Assembly: GCF_001612665.1 (NCBI RefSeq) | Contig: NZ_BDAX01000016.1 | Coordinates: 113,457-177,456, forward strand | DNA from: Nocardia alba NBRC 108234 | GTDB taxonomy: Bacteria; Actinomycetota; Actinomycetes; Mycobacteriales; Mycobacteriaceae | DNA: 64,000 bases | Direction: 5' to 3' | Shown here: in pieces, positions 1-8,588 of the stretch | How positions within the stretch are numbered: position 1 is the stretch's first letter | Layout: every line of letters starts with the position of its first letter | The notes under the pieces: generated by a model | Databases searched by the model: none | Told to the model about the DNA's origin: nothing | Seen by the model: the letters and a program-made list of their open reading frames with translations, nothing else | Position numbers and translations under genes: made by a program

Positions 1-389
1 CCGATCGCGCCGATCTGGCGACCCGCGATCAGAGCGTGGCCCCCGTGCACGCCTACACGACGACTCTTGTCGAGGGCGTCGCCGATGACCTCGACCGGGT
101 CGACGGCACCATCGAGGGCTACCTGCAGGACTGGACCCTGCAGCGGCTGCCCGCCGTCGATCGGGCCATTCTGCGGATCGCGGTGTGGGAACTGTTCCAC
201 GCCGTCGATGTGCCCCCGGTCGTCGCGGTCGACGAGGCCGTCGAGCTGGCCAAGGAACTGTCCACCGACGACTCCCCGTCGTTCGTGAACGGTGTGCTCG
301 GCCAGGTCGTGCAGGTGGCGCCGCAGGTCCGCGCTGCCGCGGCCGCCACCGCGGCCACGAAGGCCGCCCGCGGCGAGTCGGAGTCCTGA
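1..389 (+). CDS. nusB: Transcription antitermination factor NusB, 5' end outside window
   Basis: This is the C-terminal part of NusB, which binds boxA RNA with NusE (S10) and supports antitermination of rRNA transcription. The frame is open from base 3 with no start, so the gene begins left of the window; about 128 residues remain. The NusB core is visible: VDRAILRIAVWELF, then AVDEAVELAKELS and DDSPSFVNGVLGQV. The Ala-rich, charged tail looks like a disordered end. The next gene starts 3 bp after the stop. In streptomycetes and relatives nusB lies close to the pyr operon; here 13.7 kb separate them. Confidence 0.95.
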   Translation, partial: DRADLATRDQSVAPVHAYTTTLVEGVADDLDRVDGTIEGYLQDWTLQRLPAVDRAILRIAVWELFHAVDVPPVVAVDEAVELAKELSTDDSPSFVNGVLGQVVQVAPQVRAAAAATAATKAARGESES

Positions 390-392
390 CGC

Positions 393-659
393 GTGGCGCA
401 CAAGTACCTCGTGCTGGCCGAGCGCACCCCGAAGTTCGACGCCTCGGTGATCGAACCGCATCGCGGCTTCCTGCGGGAACTGCTCGCGCAGGGGCAACTC
501 CAGGAGAGCGGCGGCTTCACCGACGGCACCGGTGGCGCCTATGTCGTTCTGGCCGAAAGCCTCACCGCCGCGATAACACTCGTCCACTCCGACCCGCTGC
601 ACACCACCGGCGCCTCGGACCTGACGATCTACGAATGGGAAATCACCGTTTCCGCGTGA
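393..659 (+). CDS. YciI-family (YCII domain) small protein
   Basis: An 88-residue protein with the dimeric alpha/beta ferredoxin-like fold pattern of the YCII family. It has an N-terminal strand (HKYLVLAER), then R..HRGFLRELLAQGQL, then GGAYVVLAESLTAAITLVHSDP and a final strand. Family members have been linked to haloaromatic turnover or peroxidase-like chemistry, but most have no assigned reaction. The start is GTG, 3 bp after the nusB stop, so the two are probably cotranscribed. A strong hairpin follows the stop. The family call is good; the substrate is unknown. Confidence 0.8.
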   Translation: MAHKYLVLAERTPKFDASVIEPHRGFLRELLAQGQLQESGGFTDGTGGAYVVLAESLTAAITLVHSDPLHTTGASDLTIYEWEITVSA

Positions 660-671
660 AACTCGTTCTCG

Positions 672-702
672 CAGCCGCACGTTCGCAGTGAACGTGCGGC
701 TG
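672..702 (+). terminator. Intrinsic terminator after nusB-yciI
   Basis: A perfect 13-bp stem (CAGCCGCACGTTC / GAACGTGCGGCTG) with a 5-nt loop is followed by TTGTCGTC. It lies 12 bp after the YciI-like stop and before a gene on the opposite strand, so it probably closes the nusB transcript. Confidence 0.85.
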
Positions 703-871
703 TTGTCGTCCGCGGACCCGATCGGACGCCCGGAACGCGCCCGACGGCCTGCGCCGGTGGGTGTACGAGGAAACCGGCGCAGGCGCGACCCGCGCTGGGT
801 AGGCGAGGTGTCGGGTGTGCTCGAGGCACGAGGTGATCCTGCTACCTCGAGTGCGCTCGAGGTCAAGCGGT

Positions 872-3109
872 TCAGCGGGGCGCGTGCACCAGCGGGGCGA
901 GGAAGCCGGTGAGCTGGTTCCTCGAGGGTTGGCCGAGACGGCGGCCGAGGTAGTCGGGGGCATCGGCGGCAGCCCGGCACTGGTCCTGGTCGGTGTTCGC
1001 CGGATTGTCGGAATAGCGTTCGCCGAGCATGGTGGCCTTGGCGACCTCGCGGCCGGTGTGGAGTTCGTAGACGGCGATCTCGTAGGTAGCGCGGAAGAGA
1101 TTGACCGTGCGCCCCACCGGCGCGCCAGGGGAGGGACCGTACTGACACGTCTGGACCAGATCACGCAATTCCAACTGCTTCATGCAGGCGATCAGCTGCA
1201 CTGTCGACGGGTCGTTCGGGTTCCACGCGGTCGAATCGTTCGGGTGGACCATGGCCGTGAGGTCGCCGGACAGATAGATCGGACGGGCGCCGTCGCGCTC
1301 ATAGGGCGCGGCGTTCGCGAACGGCTTCTTGTCCTCGCCGCACATCCGGTCGTAGTCCGACATCTCGAATCGGCTCGCCTGCACCGCTGTGATCGCGAAG
1401 AACCCGGCTCCGAACAGCGCGATGAACAGCAGCAACGCGACACCGGGTCCGACGCTCAGCCCCCGCCGGGGTGTACTGCGCTCCCGGACCGGCCGGTTGT
1501 GCCACCGCTCGAGCAGTGACGAACCGCTCCCGTGCCGCCACGACCGCAGCCTTTCCGACACGCTCGGCCGCCGCGCCGGCTGGTCGTGTTCGACCCACTC
1601 GGACCAGTGTTCCGAGTGCCGCTGGGGCATTTCGGGTTCCGGGGAACGATAGGCGGGTGCGACAGCGGGGGTGTATGCCCGCGCGGGGTTACTGCCCGAT
1701 CCGGTCCCACGGTCGGACCCGACAGCGGCGACCGCGGCCGCGGCGCCGACCACGGCCGCCGCACCCAGCGCGGGACCCGAACCGGCAGTCGGGGTTTCGT
1801 CGGCGGCAGGTACTCCCGTGGCGACATACTCGTTGCTGGAGGGGTCTTCGCGGTGTTCGATGCCATCGGTCGGCGGATCGCCGATCGTGCCCGATTCATT
1901 CCCCGCGGCGGATTTGCTCAGCGAGACAGTGTATTCGGACTTGCCATCCGAGGGTTCGGCTACTTCACCGCGCGCGGGTGCGTCCAGGTCGATCGTGTCA
2001 TCGTCGAAAGGCTCAGCGCGTGTTCCGCTTTCACTGCCCGTAGCGTTGTCGTCTGTGGTCGCCGCACGCTCGACGGGGTGCGTGGGTGGTTCGTCTTCGG
2101 CACTGTGGGCCGATGAAGTCCCGACCGTCGCCGCTTCGGCGGGTGCCGCGCCGGACCTCGGCTCGTCGAGTGGCCCGGACGTGGTGGCCGAGACCGAGGC
2201 GTCGTCCGGTTCGTCGGCCCGAGCGCTGGTGAATGCCGCACTCGGAGAAGATGATTCCACTACCTCTTCGGCGGCGGCAGGTACGGGGGTTTCCTCGCGA
2301 CGAGTCGGCGCAGCGCTGCGATGGGAGAGCCTGTCGATCGCCGCGAGAAACGCGGGGGTGGCTGCCCGGGCCGAACCGGTCGCCGCCGCAGGGGAGTTCG
2401 GGGCACCCGCTGTCTCCGGCCCGGAGCCGAGCTCCACCGCGGTCGGGGCGAGCGGCCGGGAAGTGGCCGCCGGGTCGAGAGCGGCCGGAAAGCCCTGCGC
2501 CGTCAGCTCATCGGGGGCGGGTAATAGATGGCCCAGGTTCAACGCGCCGAACACCCGGGTGACGTCATCGATGCTGAGCCGGACCGTGCGCCCGCTCTCG
2601 GCCTGGAAATAGTCGTGCAGGGCGCCGACGTCGTCGCGATCGATCAGCACCGCACGGTATCCGTCGGCGATTCTGGATTCCTCGATGGTGATGTCGGCGC
2701 CGGGCTGGGCGACCAACGCGATCACCGCGTTCACCCAGCCGAAGATCCCGGACTGCTGAAGCAGACTCTTGGCCGCGAAGACCTGTCGACGCACCTGCAC
2801 GAACGGGTTCGGCACCCGAGCGGCGTGATAGAGCGCGGCCGGTTCGCCGTCGATGGTCCACGGCCCGTTCGGGGGAGTGGCGAGGGTGCCTTCCTGCCGG
2901 GCGGTGAATCCCTTCACCTCCACGATGGTCACGCTCTGCGGCGTGCACACCAACGCGTCGACTTCGACCGCTCCGCCGCGGCTCTCCGGCATATGGCAGC
3001 GGAACACGGCAACCCCGCCCGCCCGAAACGCCTGGTCACGCAGTGCCGTGCCGACGAGCTGTTCCGCGCCTTCGAGTTCGCTCTCGTCCGCGACAACGAC
3101 GATCACCAC
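872..3109 (-). CDS. NERD-domain (nuclease-related) membrane protein with long disordered middle
   Basis: A 745-residue protein. Residues about 8-130 look like a NERD domain, a PD-(D/E)xK-type fold: VEVDALVCTPQSVTIVEVKG gives the D...ExK pattern. Residues about 180-540 are low complexity, rich in Ser, Ala, Glu, Asp and Pro, with one Ala/Val-rich stretch near 450. A basic run (PVRERSTPRRG) precedes one clear membrane helix near 553-577 (VALLLFIALFGAGFFAITAV). About 165 residues follow and contain four cysteines, probably outside the cell. That topology puts the NERD domain in the cytoplasm. The start is GTG at 3109, with GTG at 3106 also possible, behind GGGGG. Function is unknown; NERD domains occur in DNA-processing proteins and membrane-linked kinases. 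Confidence 0.7.
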   Translation of the reverse strand: MVIVVVADESELEGAEQLVGTALRDQAFRAGGVAVFRCHMPESRGGAVEVDALVCTPQSVTIVEVKGFTARQEGTLATPPNGPWTIDGEPAALYHAARVPNPFVQVRRQVFAAKSLLQQSGIFGWVNAVIALVAQPGADITIEESRIADGYRAVLIDRDDVGALHDYFQAESGRTVRLSIDDVTRVFGALNLGHLLPAPDELTAQGFPAALDPAATSRPLAPTAVELGSGPETAGAPNSPAAATGSARAATPAFLAAIDRLSHRSAAPTRREETPVPAAAEEVVESSSPSAAFTSARADEPDDASVSATTSGPLDEPRSGAAPAEAATVGTSSAHSAEDEPPTHPVERAATTDDNATGSESGTRAEPFDDDTIDLDAPARGEVAEPSDGKSEYTVSLSKSAAGNESGTIGDPPTDGIEHREDPSSNEYVATGVPAADETPTAGSGPALGAAAVVGAAAAVAAVGSDRGTGSGSNPARAYTPAVAPAYRSPEPEMPQRHSEHWSEWVEHDQPARRPSVSERLRSWRHGSGSSLLERWHNRPVRERSTPRRGLSVGPGVALLLFIALFGAGFFAITAVQASRFEMSDYDRMCGEDKKPFANAAPYERDGARPIYLSGDLTAMVHPNDSTAWNPNDPSTVQLIACMKQLELRDLVQTCQYGPSPGAPVGRTVNLFRATYEIAVYELHTGREVAKATMLGERYSDNPANTDQDQCRAAADAPDYLGRRLGQPSRNQLTGFLAPLVHAPR

Positions 3110-3220
3110 GACCCCCTGTGCACCTGACTGCGGACTTCCATCAGGATACGGCCTTTACCGGCCGTATCGAAACCGAATCCTGTTGCTGAGCAACGCCTTC
3201 GGCAATGTGAATTACCGATA

Positions 3221-4414
3221 TCACCAGGGTGGCCCCGGTTTTCGCCCCGCCGCCGATGCGTCGGGGACCGACCGAACCCATTCCACCGGCGGCTTCGTGA
3301 CCTGACCCGCCACCAGTACCAGCCCGGTCGGCCGATCCACCGCGAGGAATCCGAAGGGTCGGTCGATGTCCACCGAGGTGATCGTCGACCATGTCTTTTG
3401 CGGGAGACCGCCGCCGGGGGCCATGGCGACGGCGGTGACGGCAGCCGCCTCGAAGCCCGCCGCGTCGAATCGCGCCATGACATTCTGGCCCGCGGCGTCC
3501 AGAACGAGCGGTTCGGCGGCGAGCCCGTCGAAGTGGGAACCTGGATGGTCCATCGCGGTGGTCAACCCGAACAGTGGCGCGAGTCGCGTCAGGTCGTGCG
3601 CGTTGTCGATGTCGAAGGGCGGCAGCTTCAGGACGAACGCATCGCCACCGAAGGCCTCCAGTCGACTGACCGACAGGCAGGGTGCGGTGGTGCCGACCGG
3701 CAGGTCGGTTCGCGCGTCCGCGGTTCCGGCGAGCGCGGCGAGGCCGGTGGCGATGCCGTGGCGCGGGTCCGCTCCGACCAGCAGGTGCACATCGAGTTCC
3801 CCTGCGCCCCTGACGATCACCCGGGTGACATCGTCATCCAGCACCGACACGCTGCGGTCGGGAGAGCTCGTGCGGTACAGGCCGGTTCCCCGATGTCCCT
3901 GCCACGGACCGGTTTCCGGTGCGTAGCGGATCTCGTCGAACGGTTTCGCCCAGCGAGTGCGGGTTTGCAAGGCGGTGGCCAGCGCGAGCACGGTATCGGC
4001 GGTGATCGGCACCGGGAACTTCGTGATCAACCCCCGGGTCTGCTCCTGCGCCCACGCGTCCAGCGCCGCTCGATCACCCAGCTCACCGACCGTTCCCGTC
4101 GGCATGCTGCGAACCCAGTCCGCGCGCAGGGTGAACCCCGCCCGAAACCACACCCCGATCGCGGTCGACACCTCGCGCGAAGTATCCAGCGATTTCAGCA
4201 TATCCAGCCCCGCCGCATGCGCTTGCTCGGCCACCACCCCCACCACCGCCGCGAGCTCATCCCGCGCCCGCCCCGACGCCGCCCCCGCCAATAGTGCGAG
4301 CAGCGGCCACAATCCGGCCCCGGATACCACCGCGTCGCCGTCCCCGAATGTCGCGCACCATCGCCCCGTCAGCGCATTCGACGCCCGCACGTGCGGCACA
4401 AGTGAACTCCCCAT
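3221..4414 (-). CDS. Serpin-family protein
   Basis: A 397-residue protein of normal serpin length with no visible signal peptide. The C-terminal third carries the serpin signature: RFDAAGFEAAAVTAVAM resembles the hinge before the reactive-centre loop, and RPFGFLAVDRPTGLVLVAGQV is the conserved breach and strand 5B segment. Small residues in the hinge (EAAAVTA) suit a loop that can insert, so an inhibitory serpin is possible. The short loop (MAPGGGLPQKTW) should set target specificity, but I cannot name a target protease. It lies downstream of an AlkB-like gene on the same strand, 222 bp apart, in the accessory block. Serpins are uncommon in bacteria. Confidence 0.8.
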   Translation of the reverse strand: MGSSLVPHVRASNALTGRWCATFGDGDAVVSGAGLWPLLALLAGAASGRARDELAAVVGVVAEQAHAAGLDMLKSLDTSREVSTAIGVWFRAGFTLRADWVRSMPTGTVGELGDRAALDAWAQEQTRGLITKFPVPITADTVLALATALQTRTRWAKPFDEIRYAPETGPWQGHRGTGLYRTSSPDRSVSVLDDDVTRVIVRGAGELDVHLLVGADPRHGIATGLAALAGTADARTDLPVGTTAPCLSVSRLEAFGGDAFVLKLPPFDIDNAHDLTRLAPLFGLTTAMDHPGSHFDGLAAEPLVLDAAGQNVMARFDAAGFEAAAVTAVAMAPGGGLPQKTWSTITSVDIDRPFGFLAVDRPTGLVLVAGQVTKPPVEWVRSVPDASAAGRKPGPPW

Positions 4415-4636
4415 CCCCGGATCCTACGACCAGCCACCGACAGACCACCACGCCACCGAATTCCGTCGGCTCCGCACGACTCCCGCCGGACGCGACCCCG
4501 GCGCGTGGGCGGCGACGCACTGCTCCGCATGATCAGTTCCCGACTGTCGTGCTCGGAGCTGGTGTTACCCACAAGCCCGTGCGAATCACTCAGCAATGGA
4601 GGGTATTTCGACAGGGTGTCGAACGAGAGGGTTGGA

Positions 4637-5260
4637 TCACCGGACGCCACGTGGACGGAACTGGATGCTGATGCGGGGCCCGACAGGGCGTGCGGTCTTG
4701 GGGACCGCGTGTTCCCAAGCGCGCTGGCACGCCCCGCCCATCACCAGAAGATCCCCGTGTCCGACGGTGAATCGTACGCTCGCGCCACCGCCGCGCGGTC
4801 GCAGCAGCAGCGAGCGTGGTGCGCCCACCGAGACGATCGCGACCATCGTGTCGTGGGTGGCGCCGCGGCCGATCGTGTCGCCGTGCCAGGCGACACTGTC
4901 ACGGCCGTCGCGATAGAAACACAGCCCGGCCGTCCGGAACGGTTCACCGAGTTCGGACGCGTAATGCGTGGTCAGCGCCGTCCGCGCGTCGACCAGAATG
5001 TGATCGGGCAGTGGATCGTTCTCCCCGAAGAACGAGACGAGCCGTGGCACGTCGACCACCCGGTCGTACATCGGTCTGCGCTCGGCGTGCCACGGCACGC
5101 GCTCGGCCAGTCGATCGAACAGCTGACTCGCACCGCTCAACCAGCCCGGCAGCACATCGACCCAGCTGGACGGGTCCAGCTGGGTGCGCCGGATCGCCTC
5201 GATCGAACCCAGGGCAATCGCGTCACCGTCGAACAGTGAACCTTGCAGGGGCAGCGACAT
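4637..5260 (-). CDS. alkB: AlkB-like Fe(II)/2-oxoglutarate-dependent dioxygenase
   Basis: A 207-residue AlkB-fold protein. AlkB enzymes remove alkyl lesions from DNA or RNA bases by oxidative demethylation. The iron ligands are visible as H126 and D128 (WHGD) and H184 (WEHAVPK). The 2-oxoglutarate-binding arginines are at about R196 and R202 (GPRISIQFRPR). The nucleotide-recognition lid is the N-terminal half. The promoter carries a LexA-type box and a -10 element 7 nt before ATG, so the message is probably leaderless and DNA-damage inducible. Family is certain; the lesion repaired is inferred. Confidence 0.88.
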   Translation of the reverse strand: MSLPLQGSLFDGDAIALGSIEAIRRTQLDPSSWVDVLPGWLSGASQLFDRLAERVPWHAERRPMYDRVVDVPRLVSFFGENDPLPDHILVDARTALTTHYASELGEPFRTAGLCFYRDGRDSVAWHGDTIGRGATHDTMVAIVSVGAPRSLLLRPRGGGASVRFTVGHGDLLVMGGACQRAWEHAVPKTARPVGPRISIQFRPRGVR

Positions 5261-5267
5261 GAGCGCC

Positions 5268-5297
5268 AGTGTACAGCGTGTTCGAATGTATGTTCGA
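5268..5297 (-). promoter_or_regulatory. LexA (SOS) box and -10 element of the AlkB-like gene
   Basis: TCGAATGTATGTTCGA at 5282-5297 differs at one position of the left arm from the actinobacterial and Bacillus-type LexA pattern TCGAAC-N4-GTTCGA. On the minus strand a -10 element, TACACT (5273-5268), lies 7 nt before the ATG at 5260. The LexA-like box therefore covers the upstream part of the core promoter, where it would block RNA polymerase. Confidence 0.7.
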
Positions 5298-5378
5298 TAG
5301 ATGAACCGTGGCGCGGGGTGTCGCCGCCGAGGTCCGCCGAGTCGCTGCCGGTCGACAGGCAGCGATCGCGCGGCAGGC

Positions 5379-6050
5379 TCAGTCCTGCCAGCCGCTCGTA
5401 TCGAGAACCGTGTCCCAGGTGAAGGGCACCAATTCCGGATGGCGCAGCCGGAGGATCTCGCCCGGCAACGAGCCCGGCGGAGCCTTGCGCGGATCGGCGA
5501 CCGCCTGACGTTCGATGATGTCGGTGAGGGCCCGTGTGCCGCCGAGGCGCGGATAGGAGGTGTGGACCAGGTCCGCGAAACCTACGGGCAGATCGTCGGG
5601 GCCACCACCGACGTCGATGCCGATGCCGGTGACCGCGATCCAGATGGCGGCGGGGCGGCGGCGCCGGTACACGGGTGAGTCGCTGAGACCGGTCGTGTGT
5701 GCGGCGATGGCATCCCAGAGGATGTCGACGCGTTCATCGTGGATGCCCTGCGCTTCGAGGAACTCGGCCGCGAAATCCGCACCGTCGATCTCGAATCGCC
5801 GTGTGCCTTCGGCGCGTTCGGAGAGGCCGATATCGTGCAGCGCGCAGATGAGGTACATGAGCTCCTCGTCGTAGTCCGTACCGGGCCGCAGGCCGCGGGC
5901 CGCGGCATGGGCGCGCCCGAACAGGAATCCGCGAATGCTGTGATGGCGCACCGTCGCTGCGAGTGCCTCGTTGATCAGTCTGTGAGTTTCGATCGCGAGT
6001 GGTGTGGCCGGTAGGGCGAGTGAGTCCATACCGAATGTGGTCTGTGACAT
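5379..6050 (-). CDS. HD-domain protein, cyanamide hydratase-like
   Basis: A 223-residue HD-superfamily metal-dependent hydrolase. The signature reads HH at 36-37 (VRHHSIRGF), then HD at 72-73 (CALHDIGLS), with further acidic residues near DERVDILWDAIAAHT. This spacing and the RGFLFGRAHA segment are those of the cyanamide hydratase-like HD group, whose members are mostly uncharacterised. I chose the ATG at 6050 because GGGAG lies 8 nt upstream; a frame extension to 6131 adds 27 residues unlike the family. It is probably a separate unit from the AlkB-like gene, 118 bp away. The substrate is unknown. Confidence 0.78.
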   Translation of the reverse strand: MSQTTFGMDSLALPATPLAIETHRLINEALAATVRHHSIRGFLFGRAHAAARGLRPGTDYDEELMYLICALHDIGLSERAEGTRRFEIDGADFAAEFLEAQGIHDERVDILWDAIAAHTTGLSDSPVYRRRRPAAIWIAVTGIGIDVGGGPDDLPVGFADLVHTSYPRLGGTRALTDIIERQAVADPRKAPPGSLPGEILRLRHPELVPFTWDTVLDTSGWQD

Positions 6051-6144
6051 GAGGTTTGCTCCCATCGGTGCGCCCGGGTCGCGTGACGTCCACCAACCTT
6101 CAGGCTGACTGAAGCATACCCGGAGTTTCAATGGGGCTGAAGGT

Positions 6145-7110
6145 TTAAGGGGTCAGTAGAACGGTGCCGAATGCGAGCCGGTCCTCCAGCATTCGATGCG
6201 CCCGCGCGGCGTCGGCGAGCGGGAGAACCGAATCGATCACCGGTGTCAGCAGGCCCTGCGCAGCCGCCGTCAGTGCCGCCGACCGCTGCCCGGCGACTTC
6301 GCCCAGCCAGGCGGTGCCCGCGCAGCCGGTGAGCGTGAGCCCGCGCAGGATCAGGTCGGTGACGCTCAGCTGTGCGGGCGCGCCGTCGAGCCAGCCGTAG
6401 CTGAGGACGCGGCCGCGCAGTGGGGTGATCAGGTCGAGCAGCGGCGTCAGCGATTCGCTCCCGATGGAATCGAAGACGACGTCGACGGTGCTGTCGCCGA
6501 GGAGGCCGGCCAGCCGGTCGGCCCAGTCGGGTGCGGTGTGATCGAGCACCTCGTGCGCGCCGTTGTCGCGGGCGAGCCGGGCCTTCCGCTGCCCACCCGC
6601 GGTGCCGATGACGCGCGCGCCCGCGGCGGCGCACAGTTGGGTGAGGCAGGCGCCGACCCCGGTCGCGGCCGCCTCGATCAGGACGGTCTCGCCCGCGGTG
6701 ACGGCCGCGGTCCGCGTCAGTGCCAGCGCCACCGACCCCGGCATCTGGATCGCGGCGGCGTGCTCGACGGTCAGCTCGGCGGGGATCACTGTCACCGAAT
6801 CGGCTTCGGCGACAACGAGTTCGGCATAGGCGCCGAAACCGTTGGTCGAGGCAACCACCCGTGCGCCGAGCAATGCCCGATCGACGCCAGCCCCGATATC
6901 GGTCACCGTGCCCGCCGCCTGGAATCCGAAGACCTCGGGCAGCGGCGCGGGAAAGGGGAACGCGCCTGCCCGAACCTTGGTCTCCGGGTAGAGCACCGGT
7001 ACCGCCTCGGCTCGCAGGACGACCTGTCCGTCCGCCGGATGCGGGGCGCCGATCTCGCGTGGCACCAGCACGTCGGGTGCGCCGGTCTCGGTCATTACGA
7101 TTGCCTGCAT
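6145..7110 (-). CDS. Zinc-type alcohol dehydrogenase / quinone oxidoreductase family protein
   Basis: A 321-residue medium-chain dehydrogenase/reductase. The GroES-like N-terminal half ends near residue 115. The NADPH-binding Rossmann half starts with ETVLIEAAATGVGACLTQL, the quinone oxidoreductase version of the glycine motif. The usual structural zinc cysteines are absent, as in NADPH:quinone oxidoreductases. The ATG at 7110 is preceded by GGAG five nucleotides upstream. It is divergent from the TetR gene at 7210, with a long dyad between them, so it is probably the regulated target. It may detoxify quinones or enones; the substrate is not predictable. Confidence 0.85.
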   Translation of the reverse strand: MQAIVMTETGAPDVLVPREIGAPHPADGQVVLRAEAVPVLYPETKVRAGAFPFPAPLPEVFGFQAAGTVTDIGAGVDRALLGARVVASTNGFGAYAELVVAEADSVTVIPAELTVEHAAAIQMPGSVALALTRTAAVTAGETVLIEAAATGVGACLTQLCAAAGARVIGTAGGQRKARLARDNGAHEVLDHTAPDWADRLAGLLGDSTVDVVFDSIGSESLTPLLDLITPLRGRVLSYGWLDGAPAQLSVTDLILRGLTLTGCAGTAWLGEVAGQRSAALTAAAQGLLTPVIDSVLPLADAARAHRMLEDRLAFGTVLLTP

Positions 7111-7121
7111 CAGAACTCCAT

Positions 7122-7173
7122 AAGTTGACTGTTGGTCCAGATATCTCGAACGATATGGACCGTCGGTCAACTT
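7122..7173. promoter_or_regulatory. 52-bp dyad, likely TetR operator between divergent genes
   Basis: A left arm AAGTTGACTGTTGGTCC (7122-7138) and a right arm GGACCGTCGGTCAACTT (7157-7173) match as an inverted repeat at 14 of 17 positions, centred at 7147.5. The 18-bp spacer is itself flanked by ATAT. The dyad fills most of the gap between the quinone oxidoreductase and the TetR gene, so it probably controls both. Confidence 0.7.
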
Positions 7174-7209
7174 GTCAACGGATCGGCAGGTGCCGAGAAA
7201 GTGGGTGCG

Positions 7210-7785
7210 ATGACCGACGAACGTCGGACCGAACGCGCCGATGCCGCGCGCAACCGTCGAGCGATCCTCGATGCCACCGCCGCGCTGCTGGCCGAACACG
7301 GCGCGGCCGGGGTGACGATGGACCGGGTCGCCGCGGCGGCCGGCGTCGGAAAGGGCACCATCTTCCACCGGTTCGGCAGTCGCGCGGGACTGCTCTACGA
7401 GCTCGTCGCCGAGGGTGCCGTCGCCTTGATGGCGGCGGTCTCGGGTGGTCCGCCACCGCTGGGTCCTGGCGCGCCGGCGACCGACCGGCTACTGGCCTTC
7501 TTCGACGCGATGACGAGCATGGTCACCGACGACGTGGAACTGATCGCGGCCTACCAGGCGATGCCGCCACATCCGCGCAGCGCCGAATTCCACGCGTACT
7601 GGGCACAGCACATCGGCGCGCTCCTGCGCGAGGTCCGGCCCGATATCGACGCCGATACCGTGGGCGCCCTGCTGTTGTCGACGGTCGGTGGGGAACTCGC
7701 GCAGCAGATGGCCAGAGCGGGCGAGGTCGACCGGTTGCGCTCGGCGATCGAGGAATTGGTTCGTTCGGTGCTGCGCGATCCCTGA
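7210..7785 (+). CDS. TetR-family transcriptional regulator
   Basis: A 191-residue TetR repressor. The helix-turn-helix occupies residues about 15-62: RRAILDATAALLAEHG, VTMDRVAAAAGVGKGTIFHRFGS. The rest is an alpha-helical ligand-binding domain of the standard length. The ATG at 7210 fits the family N-terminus (MTDERRTERADAARNRRAIL); a frame extension upstream to 7132 would run through the operator dyad and is rejected. It is divergent from a quinone oxidoreductase and sits 43 bp before a LysE-type exporter. The ligand is unknown; a reactive electrophile would fit the neighbours. Confidence 0.9.
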   Translation: MTDERRTERADAARNRRAILDATAALLAEHGAAGVTMDRVAAAAGVGKGTIFHRFGSRAGLLYELVAEGAVALMAAVSGGPPPLGPGAPATDRLLAFFDAMTSMVTDDVELIAAYQAMPPHPRSAEFHAYWAQHIGALLREVRPDIDADTVGALLLSTVGGELAQQMARAGEVDRLRSAIEELVRSVLRDP

Positions 7786-7828
7786 ACACCCGTGTTCTCA
7801 ACGGTCGACAGCGGCTACGCTGCGACAG

Positions 7829-8464
7829 ATGGTTCCGCTGTCACACGCCGCGGCTTTCGCCGTCGCCTCGCTGATCATCATCGTGATTCCCGGCCCGAAC
7901 GTGCTGTTCGCGATCGGCCGCGCGCTGACGCTGGGGCGTCGGTCCGCTGTCCTGTCGGTAGCGGGCGCCGTCGCCGGATCGTTCGTTCCGCTGGTCGCCG
8001 TATCGGTGGGCCTCGGTGCGGTCTTGATGGCCTCGGCGACCTTGTTTCTCATCGTGAAGGTCGTCGGCGCCGCGTACCTGATCTATTTGGGCATCGCGAC
8101 CATCAGACAGCGGAAGGAACTGGCGGCGGCCTTGCGATCCGACGCCCCGGGTATCGGTGGAAGTCGGGTACTGCGACAGGGATTCATCGTCGGTGCCACC
8201 AACCCCAAGACGATTGTGTTCTTCGGCGCGGTCCTTCCGCAGTTCGCGGTACCGGCTGACGGCGCTCTGCCCGCGCAGATGCTGATCCTGGGCGCGATCT
8301 TCCTGACGATCCAAGCGCTGTCGGACGGTTGCTGGGCGTTGCTCGCGGCGACGGCGCGGTCGTGGTTCGTCCGATCTCCGCGTCGTCTCGAAACCGTCGG
8401 CAGCACCGGCGGGCTGATGATCATCGGAGTCGGGGCGGGGATGGCACTGACCGGAACCACCTGA
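7829..8464 (+). CDS. LysE-family translocator
   Basis: A 211-residue integral membrane protein of the LysE/RhtB amino-acid exporter family. About six hydrophobic segments are visible. The N-terminal signature is SLIIIVIPGPNVLFAIGRALTLGRR, the middle motif is GFIVGATNPKTIVFFGAVLPQF, and a re-entrant hydrophobic pair closes the protein. The substrate could be an amino acid or a related small metabolite. The ATG at 7829 follows a -10 element TACGCT (7816-7821) by 7 nt with no Shine-Dalgarno, so a leaderless message is likely. A longer frame start at 7688 lies inside the TetR gene and is rejected. Confidence 0.88.
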   Translation: MVPLSHAAAFAVASLIIIVIPGPNVLFAIGRALTLGRRSAVLSVAGAVAGSFVPLVAVSVGLGAVLMASATLFLIVKVVGAAYLIYLGIATIRQRKELAAALRSDAPGIGGSRVLRQGFIVGATNPKTIVFFGAVLPQFAVPADGALPAQMLILGAIFLTIQALSDGCWALLAATARSWFVRSPRRLETVGSTGGLMIIGVGAGMALTGTT

Positions 8465-8588
8465 TGACGGCCGACCCATTCGTTGCCCCCTCTAACTTAT
8501 AGCTCACCCCGGGGCTTGCGGCAAGACCCCGGTGGTGCCGCAGAATCGCTGGGCAATGCAGGGACCAGCCACATTCGGGAGTGACCAG

